A stretch of DNA of 46,309 bases. Origin: Clostridiales bacterium (lineage in GTDB: Bacteria; Bacillota; Clostridia; Christensenellales; Borkfalkiaceae). The stretch is from positions 1-46,309 of the forward strand of contig SVHZ01000012.1 of NCBI GenBank assembly GCA_015055525.1, read 5' to 3'. The notes beneath the pieces are model-generated. The model had not been told where the DNA came from, made no database searches, and saw nothing but the letters and a program-made list of their open reading frames with translations. Below, piece by piece: positions 26,729 through 33,652 of the stretch. The translations under genes and the position numbers were made by a program. The number at the start of each line of letters is the position of its first letter. Within the stretch, counting starts at the first letter, position 1.

Positions 26729-27861
26729 TGAAAAAGTTAAGAATAAATATTTTGCGTGGAAAAGATAAAATAGGTGAAAACTTAATAGAAGTGAGCGACG
26801 GAAAAACCAAAATTTTACTAGAATGTGGCGTAGCGTTAGAACCCACAAAGCAAAGTGTTGAAATTGAAAATAAAATTATTATTACCGAATACGACGCAGT
26901 TATAATAACGCACTATCACGGCGACCATAGCGCGTTACTTAAAAAGCCGTTAAAAGCAAGAAAAATATATTTAAGTAACGGCGCGCTAAAAATTTTAGAA
27001 TATTGTAACGGTGTTTGTGAAGAAAATAAGCAAAAAATACAAACCTTTTCACACGGAAAAACGATTAAAATTGGCAATATAATGTGTAAGCCCTATCTTT
27101 GCGACCACTCTGCTTACGATAGTTATATGATAGAAATTATAAAAGATGGCGAAAATATTTTATATACGGGAGATTTTCGTTCTAATGGTAGAAAAAACTT
27201 TCAAGCGTTACTTGAAAGACTTCCAAATAAAGTCGATTTGCTCATAAGCGAGGCGACAAGCCCTACAAACAAAAACGAAACGGAAAAAGCTTTGGAAGAA
27301 AAAGCGGTGGAAATTTTTTCTAAACACAATAGGGTTTTTATACTGCAAAGCACGTTGAATATAGATAGAACGGTTAGTTTTTATCGCGCGAGCAAAAGAA
27401 CGGGCAAGCCGTTCATTATGGGCGTTTCTTCAGCCGGCGTTTGCTTAGGCTTAAAAAATATTCCAAACCCCTTAACTTTTAGCGATTGCTACGTTTATTT
27501 TAATAAAAGCGTTGATAGCGATAAATACGGCACGATTAAAAACGCCTATAAAAATAAACTGATAGGGCGAACGCAAATAGAAAAAATGGAAAAGTTTACA
27601 ATGCAAGTAAATTCTAATATGCTTTGTTATTTTCAAAAGTTAAAAGGTGTTAAAGATAGCGTGTTAATATATTCAATGTGGCAAGGTTATAAGGAAGAAA
27701 TGAAAGAGTTTTTAGACGGCGTTCAAAATTTGGGTGTAAAGGTTATAGATTTGCACGTTTCAGGTCACGCCGATTTACCTGCCATAGAGAAACTTATTAA
27801 AAGAACTAACCCTAAAAAAATAGAATTAGTTCATAAAAATTCAAATTTGTTTACAATCTAA
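26728..27861 (+). CDS. Compact beta-CASP metallo-beta-lactamase-fold hydrolase (RNase J/CPSF-like)
   Basis: A 377-aa metal hydrolase. The metallo-beta-lactamase motif 2 is H62-Y-H64-G-D66-H67; LCDHSAYDSY supplies the next ligand and YTGDFRSNGRKN motif 4. LLISEAT and the late HVSGHAD followed by IELVHKN match beta-CASP motifs A and C of RNase J/CPSF enzymes, which cleave RNA or DNA. At 377 residues it lacks the C-terminal domain of RNase J (about 550 aa). It begins with GTG, with AAGGAG 8 bases upstream inside the preceding gene. The substrate is unknown; nucleic acid is the family expectation. Confidence 0.8.
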   Translation: MKKLRINILRGKDKIGENLIEVSDGKTKILLECGVALEPTKQSVEIENKIIITEYDAVIITHYHGDHSALLKKPLKARKIYLSNGALKILEYCNGVCEENKQKIQTFSHGKTIKIGNIMCKPYLCDHSAYDSYMIEIIKDGENILYTGDFRSNGRKNFQALLERLPNKVDLLISEATSPTNKNETEKALEEKAVEIFSKHNRVFILQSTLNIDRTVSFYRASKRTGKPFIMGVSSAGVCLGLKNIPNPLTFSDCYVYFNKSVDSDKYGTIKNAYKNKLIGRTQIEKMEKFTMQVNSNMLCYFQKLKGVKDSVLIYSMWQGYKEEMKEFLDGVQNLGVKVIDLHVSGHADLPAIEKLIKRTNPKKIELVHKNSNLFTI

Positions 27862-27887
27862 AAAAGAACGGCGTGCCGTTCTTTTTT
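27860..27887. terminator. Bidirectional terminator, hairpin family 1
   Basis: A GAACGGCGTGCCGTTC core flanked by six A and six T. It serves the convergent genes ending at 27861 and 27889. The same core recurs at 28841 and 31378. Confidence 0.9.
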
Positions 27888-27888
27888 A

Positions 27889-28713
27889 TTAAGTTGGAGT
27901 TTTAGTTTGTTTTGAAACGTAAGAGTATTTTCTCTCTTGCTCTTTTTTGCAATGAGCGCATATATAATGGCTAGTGCGAGTGGTTTTTTCCGTATTAATT
28001 TTATATTGGACTTCGTAGTTATCGTATATCGGCATCCATTTTCCGTCGCCAACTCTTACCGCGCCAACTTCTTCTTTGTAATCTTCAGTAGAGAAAGAAA
28101 CGCTCTCGCTTTTATCCCAAGAATCTAAAGACGTGCTTACTAATGAAAATGCAGATTTACAATGAGAACAAGTTCCTTTTTTACAAAATGCTCTAAGGTG
28201 AAGCCACTTTGCAAAAAAGTACACGGCTAAAACTATATATAAAAAATATAAAATGTTATTAGATAGGGCGTCTGAAAGTTGCCCTGTATATGCTTGAGCG
28301 TAAAAATCTCTAAATGCGCTGAGAATTTTAGAGCCGTCCGCTATAACAACGTAACCACAGTATATCGCAATTAAGAGAAGTGGTAGAATTAAAAGGCGTA
28401 ACCAAAACCAATTTATTTTTTTGCCTTTTTTAATTAAATTTGCCCAGTATTTACCTATTTTATCAGCGGAATAGTTTAGAGCATTTACGTTGTCTGAAGG
28501 AACGAGTATTATCGTTAGTAACCCGCCTGTAATGAAGAAAGAGATTGCATACATCCAAAAATCAAAATCGGCAGAATATCCTATAAACAAAATGTTATGA
28601 AGAACAATGTCTAAAATGCAAGAAATTAAAATAGTTGCAAGGCAAGAAAGAACGAGTATCAAAACGCCTTTGAAAAGCGTTTGAACAAAAAATCTATAAA
28701 AAAATTTATCCAT
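27889..28713 (-). CDS. Membrane protein with cytoplasmic zinc-ribbon-like cysteine pairs
   Basis: I cannot name this 274-aa protein. Four hydrophobic segments lie near residues 15-38, 50-70, 103-124 and 150-168. Two C-x2-C pairs follow, CSHCK (about 182) and CAHCKKE (about 253), separated by a soluble domain; together they could form one zinc ribbon. The start has an AGGGGA site and a TTGACA/TATAAT promoter further up. It is monocistronic and convergent with the beta-CASP gene, sharing its terminator. A quality-control or membrane-sensing role is possible, but nothing here proves it. Confidence 0.75.
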   Translation of the reverse strand: MDKFFYRFFVQTLFKGVLILVLSCLATILISCILDIVLHNILFIGYSADFDFWMYAISFFITGGLLTIILVPSDNVNALNYSADKIGKYWANLIKKGKKINWFWLRLLILPLLLIAIYCGYVVIADGSKILSAFRDFYAQAYTGQLSDALSNNILYFLYIVLAVYFFAKWLHLRAFCKKGTCSHCKSAFSLVSTSLDSWDKSESVSFSTEDYKEEVGAVRVGDGKWMPIYDNYEVQYKINTEKTTRTSHYICAHCKKEQERKYSYVSKQTKTPT

Positions 28714-28752
28714 ACTTTTCCCCTAAGTAGAAACTGTAAATATATTATAAAC

Positions 28753-28796
28753 TATAAGAAGTAAATCTTTTGCAAGCAAATTTCCAACTTCTTATA
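28753..28796. repeat. 10-bp inverted repeat in the leader of the membrane-protein gene
   Basis: TATAAGAAGT (28753-28762) and ACTTCTTATA (28787-28796) are perfect complements with a 24-base centre. The right arm touches the -10 box and start point of the minus-strand promoter, so it could be an operator or a 5' leader hairpin. Confidence 0.45.
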
Positions 28797-28824
28797 TTAT
28801 AATCTATATCGCTTTCTCTGTCAA
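28796..28824 (-). promoter_or_regulatory. Promoter of the membrane-protein gene
   Basis: Minus strand: perfect TTGACA (28824-28819), 17-bp spacer, perfect TATAAT (28801-28796). The leader to the ATG is about 75 bases. Confidence 0.8.
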
Positions 28825-28840
28825 TAATGGACTAATCATT

Positions 28841-28932
28841 AAAAAAAGAACGGCGTGCCGTTCTTTTTTATTTTAATATGGTTTTTATTATCTTAAATTG
28901 TAAAGATTTCGGTAGAGCGTTAAGCAGTAATA
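28841..28932. repeat. 92-bp direct repeat, copy 1: terminator hairpin plus SDR gene fragment
   Basis: It matches the second copy at 31378-31472 with two substitutions and small length changes in the A and T runs. It holds the GAACGG hairpin and, on the minus strand, the last 20 or so codons of the SDR gene (ending KIIKTILK). It lies in the 326-bp gap 28714-29039, which otherwise holds only the minus-strand promoter and leader and the ribosome-binding site for the gene at 29040. Confidence 0.9.
28871..28932 (-). pseudogene. Orphan 3' fragment of an SDR dehydrogenase gene
   Basis: Read on the minus strand this encodes LLLNALPKSLQFKIIKTILK and a stop, the same as the C terminus of the intact SDR gene at 31408-32199. 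Upstream of it the similarity ends abruptly and an in-frame stop appears a few codons earlier. No start codon or ribosome-binding site is present, so it is a remnant of a duplication or rearrangement. Confidence 0.8.
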
Positions 28933-29039
28933 TAGGCACAATATTGCAACATTTTCAATGACTCCTGCAAAATAAGCTATATACATTTAAAAAAAATTAT
29001 GATAAAATTATTTTACAAATTAAAAATTAGGAGAAAAAG

Positions 29040-30221
29040 ATGATTGAAGACGGCGTAATCTCATCTCTAAAAAACCAAGCGAAAAATCTTTCGGATCAAA
29101 TTATTAACTGGCGAAGGTTATTTCATAGTATGCCGGAGCTTAAAATGGAAACTCCTCTAACCGAGCAAGCAATTATCAAAGAGCTTGAGAAATTAGGTGT
29201 TAGCGAAATAAGGAGTGGTGTTGGCGGGCATGGAGTCGTTGCGGTTATCCGCGGTAACGCTTGCGATGAAACGATTGCTATTCGCTCAGACTGCGACGGA
29301 CTTCCTATCAAAGAAGAAACCTCGCTCCCGTTTAGGTCTACTAATGGGAATATGCACGCTTGCGGGCACGACGCTCACGTTGCTACTGCTTTAGGCGCAG
29401 TGAAATTAATTATTGATAACAAACGATATCTTAATTGTAACGTTAAATTTATTTTTCAGCCTTACGAAGAAGGTGACGGCGGTGCAAAACTTATGCTTGC
29501 CGACGGTGTTTTAGAAAATCCTAAAGTTGACGAGATTATTGCTATGCACGTTAACGTTGATCCTTGCAAAGACTACGTTTTAGGAGACGTTTTAATTTCT
29601 AATAAGCCAACTTCTGCCGGAATATACGCTTATGAAGCAACGTTTATGGGAAAACAGTCTCACGTTTGCAATTCTCACACGGCAATCAATCCGGTGCACT
29701 GTGCTTGCACTGCAGTTTCCGAGATAGCAAAAATATCAAAACTAAATTCTGAAGTAGTCAACGCCGTAACTATAATAAACGGTGGCGTTAGAAATAACGT
29801 CATACCAGAAACTTGCGCAATATCAGGTTCTATACGATCTTTTAACGACGTGCTTCACAAGCAAACTATTGACAAAGTGAACTCTATTTTAGAAGAAGTG
29901 GCAAAGGATTTTGATTGTAAACTGAACGTTAAAACTACAATAGATTTAATGCCTATGAAAATAGATCTTGGTGTTTACGAGAGATTTGAAAACGTAGTAA
30001 ATGCAATGTATCCAAGTCGAAACGCGATACAACTTAAAGAAAGAGATTTGATAGGTGAAGACTTTGCGAGATTTTCACACAAAGTTCCGGCAATGCATTT
30101 TTTCTTTCACGTAAAAAAGAGAGGGGAAAGTTATCCTCTTCATAGTCCTAAATTTGATATAGACGATAGCGTGCTTTATAAAGCAAGCGCTATTTTAGCA
30201 GGATTTACACTGCTTCGATAA
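29040..30221 (+). CDS. M20D-family amidohydrolase (second copy in window)
   Basis: A 393-aa amidohydrolase of the same family as the gene at 9074, but clearly diverged. Metal-site motifs: MHACGHDAH (C108, H110), QPYEEGDGGA with the catalytic Glu, MHVN, GEDFARF and HSPKFDID near the end. Members deacylate or hydrolyse amino-acid conjugates. A TTAGGAG site precedes the ATG. The next gene, an M20A-type peptidase, starts 10 bases after its stop, so they form a two-gene cassette. The cassette is flanked by the 92-bp repeats at 28841 and 31378, which suggests it arrived or was rearranged as a unit. Confidence 0.88.
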   Translation: MIEDGVISSLKNQAKNLSDQIINWRRLFHSMPELKMETPLTEQAIIKELEKLGVSEIRSGVGGHGVVAVIRGNACDETIAIRSDCDGLPIKEETSLPFRSTNGNMHACGHDAHVATALGAVKLIIDNKRYLNCNVKFIFQPYEEGDGGAKLMLADGVLENPKVDEIIAMHVNVDPCKDYVLGDVLISNKPTSAGIYAYEATFMGKQSHVCNSHTAINPVHCACTAVSEIAKISKLNSEVVNAVTIINGGVRNNVIPETCAISGSIRSFNDVLHKQTIDKVNSILEEVAKDFDCKLNVKTTIDLMPMKIDLGVYERFENVVNAMYPSRNAIQLKERDLIGEDFARFSHKVPAMHFFFHVKKRGESYPLHSPKFDIDDSVLYKASAILAGFTLLR

Positions 30222-30230
30222 AGGAGAAAT

Positions 30231-31376
30231 ATGAATTTAAGCGAATACCTAAAACAACTTGAATATTTAGTAAATATTGACAGTGAAACTTTTGACGTTG
30301 AAGGCGTAAATAAAGTTGCAGATTATTTTTCAACCGCTTTTAAAAATTTTGATTGGATAGTTGAAGAACACCAACCTAAAGATAATAAAATGGGAAAATG
30401 TTTAATTTGTAAAAATAGGGAAGCCGACCGTTACGACCTTCTTATGATAGGGCATATAGATACTGTTTTCAAAAGGGGAACTTCTGCAAATAGACCGTTT
30501 AAGATAGTGGGGGATAAAGCGTTCGGTCCCGGGGTTGCCGATATGAAGCAAGGCTCGCTTATGATGTGTTATTTAATTAAAGAACTCCCAAAAGAAATAA
30601 ATGACAAACTAAATATAGTGGTTGTTTTTAATCCGGACGAAGAAGCGGGTAGTGTTTTTTCAAAAGAAATTTATTCTAAATATGCAAAAATTAGCGATTA
30701 TGCGTTCGTATACGAAGCGTCTAACGAAAATACCGGTATATGCACGGCAAGGAAGGGATCTGTAGTATTCGACGTTGAGTTTATTGGAAAAGCGGGGCAT
30801 TGCGCTTACGTCGATAAAAACGGCGCAGTTTCCGCCGTTCACGAAATGGGAAAATGGATTGCCGAATTTGACTCTATGATGAATTTGAGCATTGGAACAA
30901 CCGTAAACGTAGGTCTTGCAAGTGGTGGCGTTAGGCGAAACGTAGTTGCAGATAATGCTAAAATTACGGTTGATATAAGATATCAACAATCTAGCGAACG
31001 CCAAAAATTCTTAGATTTAGTAGAGCGTTTAACAAAAAACGCAAATGAAAAAGGCATAAAAATAAACGTTAAAACCAGAGAAAAGCCGTCGTTTATTCCT
31101 AGTGAAAAAGCAATAACTTACGTCAAGCACATAGAACAACTTGCAAAGAATAACGGATTCGATTTTAAGCACGCATTGCGCGGTGGCGTATCTGACGCTA
31201 ACTTTATATCTCAGTACGGCGCAATTTGTTTAGATGGACTTGGGCCGAGTGGAAATCTTGCGCATTGCGACGATGAGTATATGATAGTTAGTTCAATTAT
31301 GCCGTACTTTGAACTTTCAAAACTGTTAATAAAAGATTTAGCGGAAAAAAAGCATATGAAAGGGAAAATTCAATAG
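30231..31376 (+). CDS. M20A-type peptidase (carboxypeptidase G2/ArgE/DapE-like)
   Basis: A 381-aa metallopeptidase. The metal and catalytic motifs are GHIDTVF (H75, D77), GPGVADMKQG (D104) and NPDEEAGS (E137/E138), with a dimerisation domain around GKAGHCAY and a final LGPSGNLAHCDDE strand providing the last His. This layout matches carboxypeptidase G2-like enzymes that cut C-terminal glutamate or other amino acids from conjugates. It probably processes the same class of conjugated amino acids as the M20D enzyme upstream (inference). An AAAGGAG site supports the start. Confidence 0.87.
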   Translation: MNLSEYLKQLEYLVNIDSETFDVEGVNKVADYFSTAFKNFDWIVEEHQPKDNKMGKCLICKNREADRYDLLMIGHIDTVFKRGTSANRPFKIVGDKAFGPGVADMKQGSLMMCYLIKELPKEINDKLNIVVVFNPDEEAGSVFSKEIYSKYAKISDYAFVYEASNENTGICTARKGSVVFDVEFIGKAGHCAYVDKNGAVSAVHEMGKWIAEFDSMMNLSIGTTVNVGLASGGVRRNVVADNAKITVDIRYQQSSERQKFLDLVERLTKNANEKGIKINVKTREKPSFIPSEKAITYVKHIEQLAKNNGFDFKHALRGGVSDANFISQYGAICLDGLGPSGNLAHCDDEYMIVSSIMPYFELSKLLIKDLAEKKHMKGKIQ

Positions 31377-31377
31377 T

Positions 31378-31472
31378 AAAAAAAAAGAACGGCGTGCCGT
31401 TCTTTTTTTATTTTAATATGGTTTTTATTATCTTAAATTGTAAAGATTTTGGTAGAGCGTTAAGCAATAATA
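31378..31472. repeat. 92-bp direct repeat, copy 2: shared terminator and 3' end of the intact SDR gene
   Basis: Near-identical to 28841-28932. Here the hairpin (GAACGG...CCGTTC with A and T runs, 31378-31409) terminates both the M20 pair and the convergent SDR gene, so this is the functional, original-looking copy. Confidence 0.9.
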
Positions 31473-32199
31473 AAAGTTTGTTTCGATTAAGCGAATAAGC
31501 AAATTTCGGTTTTTTGCTATTTGCTATTTTCAACGTTTTTTTCGCTATTTTTTCAGGGGAAACACACTTTGCCTCAACGCTTTCAACAATTTTTTTGAAA
31601 CGTTTAGAATTTACTTTATAAAGTTCCGTCTTTTCGCAAAACTTATCAAGCGCCGTGGTTGAAACCCCGAGCATATCCGTTTTAACCGCGCCCGCTCTTA
31701 TAACCGAAACGAAAATTCCAAGCAGTTGAAGTTCCATTTTTAGCGAGTATGCGTAAGCGTCAAGCGCGCGTTTCGACACGGCATAAATACCCGTAAAAGG
31801 AAGTGGATCAAGCGGAGCAAGTTCGCTAGTTACCATAATAATTCTCGAACCCTTGCTTAAAAGTGGTAAAAACGTTTTGTTAACGTTGAACGCCCCATAC
31901 AGATTAATTTTGAAAACTCTATCAAACTCTTCTTCACTCATTTCAACGAGTGAGTCAAGAGCGTAAACGCCAGCAAAGTGAACTACTGCGAACACGTTAT
32001 CAGTCACTTTTTTAATTTGTTCAAACGCTAAATCTAAACTTTCTTTATTAGTTACGTCTGCAAGTATTGGTATAACGTTGGGTTTTGGACTTTCAACTTT
32101 TTTATCGAGCGCAAATACTGTAAAACCGTTGCTACAAAACTTGTCAACCGCGCTTTTACCCATACCGCCGTATGCGCCCGTTACGATTGCGTATTTCAT
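31408..32199 (-). CDS. Short-chain dehydrogenase/reductase (SDR)
   Basis: A 263-aa NAD(P)-dependent oxidoreductase. The cofactor motif is TGAYGGMG (residues 8-15), and the active-site Tyr-Lys pair is in YAVSKRALDAY, preceded by VTSELAP. The C-terminal 80 residues, with NRNKLLLLLNALPK, resemble retinol-dehydrogenase-like SDRs. It overlaps the upstream NhaC-type gene by 4 bases (ATGA) and is translated with it; its role next to an antiporter is unclear. Its last codons are duplicated at 28871-28932. Confidence 0.87.
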   Translation of the reverse strand: MKYAIVTGAYGGMGKSAVDKFCSNGFTVFALDKKVESPKPNVIPILADVTNKESLDLAFEQIKKVTDNVFAVVHFAGVYALDSLVEMSEEEFDRVFKINLYGAFNVNKTFLPLLSKGSRIIMVTSELAPLDPLPFTGIYAVSKRALDAYAYSLKMELQLLGIFVSVIRAGAVKTDMLGVSTTALDKFCEKTELYKVNSKRFKKIVESVEAKCVSPEKIAKKTLKIANSKKPKFAYSLNRNKLLLLLNALPKSLQFKIIKTILK

Positions 32200-33488
32200 G
32201 CTTTCTTTGTAAAAAATGCGGGGATTACCATAAACGCTATTGCGCTTATCGCTAAAAGATATGGGTAGAAAAGGAAGGGGATAATTGTTCCTGCAGACGT
32301 TGCAGTTAAACTTACCGCCGTTACCATTTGAGCGCCGTAAGGTATAATTCCTTGAACAACGCTACCGAAAATATCAAGTAAAGATGCCGTTTTAGTATTC
32401 GTAATGCCGTAATCTTCGCTAATAGTTTTTGCTATTGGCGCTGCCATAACGATTGCAACCGTGTTGTTTGCCGTTGCAACGTCCATAGCGGAAACGAGTA
32501 AACTAATTCCAAGTTGACCGCCAACTTTGCCTTTGAAAACTCGCTTAATTCCAGATAACAACGCGTCAAACCCACCAAACTCTCTCATAAGAGCGGAAAG
32601 CATCGTTACAAGTACGGTTACCATAATAACTTCAAACATACCGCTTGCGCCACCGCCCATAGCCGTGATTACACTTATAATTTGAGCGCCAAGCGCGAGT
32701 TTTATAATAATTGCGGTTGCTATTCCCGATAATAAAACTATAAAAACGTTAACGCCTGCAATTCCGCCAACGAGAACTAAAACGTAAGGAATAAGAAGCC
32801 AAACGTTAATTTTTTCCGGAACGTAATTATTCGTTCCGCTCGACGTAAAGGCAAATACTAAAAGTATTACGATTGTTAAAAGGGCGGCGGGAAGAGCGAT
32901 GAAAAAGTTTTCCTTAAACTTATCTTTCATCTTGCAACCTTGGGTTGAAGTTGCTGCAATAGTCGTGTCTGAAATGAAAGACAAATTATCCCCAAACATA
33001 GCCCCGCCAATAACCGAGCCAACGAGAAGGGGAAGAGAAACGCCCGTAGATTGAGAAAGGGCGAGCGCTATCGGTGCAACAACCGTGATAGTTCCGCAAG
33101 AAGTACCCATAGCCGTTGAAACGAAACAGGAAACTATAAATAAAACGAGAGCGGAATAGTTTGACGGAATAAAACTTAAAAATAAGTCGGCAACCGTTTT
33201 AGCCCCGTCTCTACCGAGAGTTCCCGCAAAGATACCAGCGGCAAGGAAAATGAGAATCATCGTTACAATATTTTTATCGGCTAAGCCGTTTGCCATAACC
33301 GAAAGTTTATTTTCAAAATTAAGTTTTCTGTTTTGAAAACACGCAACGAGTATAGCAATTAAGAACGCAACAACTACGCTCATAACGTAAAAGTCGTTAA
33401 AAATTAAACTAACGCCAATATAAACTACTAAAAAAACCGCGATGGGAAGAAGCGCCCACCAATTACCTTTTCTTTGTTGTTCTTGCAT
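32196..33488 (-). CDS. NhaC-family Na+/H+ antiporter-like transporter
   Basis: A 430-aa polytopic membrane protein with about 11-12 hydrophobic helices. The signature region FGDNLSFISDTTIAATSTQG, followed by KENF, is characteristic of the NhaC/ion-transporter superfamily, and AMGTSCGTITVVAP is the matching N-terminal half motif. Members exchange Na+ for H+ or for small organic acids and amino acids. It is the first gene of a two-gene minus-strand operon with the SDR. The M20 genes opposite suggest an amino-acid-derived substrate is possible (inference). An AAGGAG site supports the start. Confidence 0.85.
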   Translation of the reverse strand: MQEQQRKGNWWALLPIAVFLVVYIGVSLIFNDFYVMSVVVAFLIAILVACFQNRKLNFENKLSVMANGLADKNIVTMILIFLAAGIFAGTLGRDGAKTVADLFLSFIPSNYSALVLFIVSCFVSTAMGTSCGTITVVAPIALALSQSTGVSLPLLVGSVIGGAMFGDNLSFISDTTIAATSTQGCKMKDKFKENFFIALPAALLTIVILLVFAFTSSGTNNYVPEKINVWLLIPYVLVLVGGIAGVNVFIVLLSGIATAIIIKLALGAQIISVITAMGGGASGMFEVIMVTVLVTMLSALMREFGGFDALLSGIKRVFKGKVGGQLGISLLVSAMDVATANNTVAIVMAAPIAKTISEDYGITNTKTASLLDIFGSVVQGIIPYGAQMVTAVSLTATSAGTIIPFLFYPYLLAISAIAFMVIPAFFTKKA

Positions 33489-33514
33489 AAATTTTCTCCT
33501 TAAAACACTATTAA

Positions 33515-33543
33515 ATTATAACCGCAAACCCACAAAAAGTCAA
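33515..33543 (-). promoter_or_regulatory. Promoter of the NhaC-SDR operon
   Basis: Minus strand: TTGACT, 17-bp spacer, TATAAT (33520-33515), ending 27 bases upstream of the ATG. Confidence 0.75.
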
Positions 33544-33592
33544 TATTGTGAAGTGTGTTTGATTTTTTTGCGTTAAAAATTAAAATTGTTTA

Positions 33593-33621
33593 TTTACAAT
33601 GGTGAAAAAAGAGTGTATAAT
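33593..33621 (+). promoter_or_regulatory. Promoter of the RyR-domain protein gene
   Basis: TTTACA (33593-33598), 17-bp spacer, perfect TATAAT (33616-33621). The predicted start point near 33628 rules out the longer reading frame that opens at 33599. Confidence 0.75.
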
Positions 33622-33652
33622 AAACGTACTGATATTATATAAGGATATAGTT

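Noticed and set aside
28933-29039. Further coding remnant upstream of the SDR fragment
   Set aside because: Similarity to the intact SDR gene stops at 28932 and an in-frame stop follows; I see no other gene-like signal.
33599-33652. N-terminal extension of the RyR-domain protein
   Set aside because: It would begin inside the promoter spacer, before the predicted transcript start.
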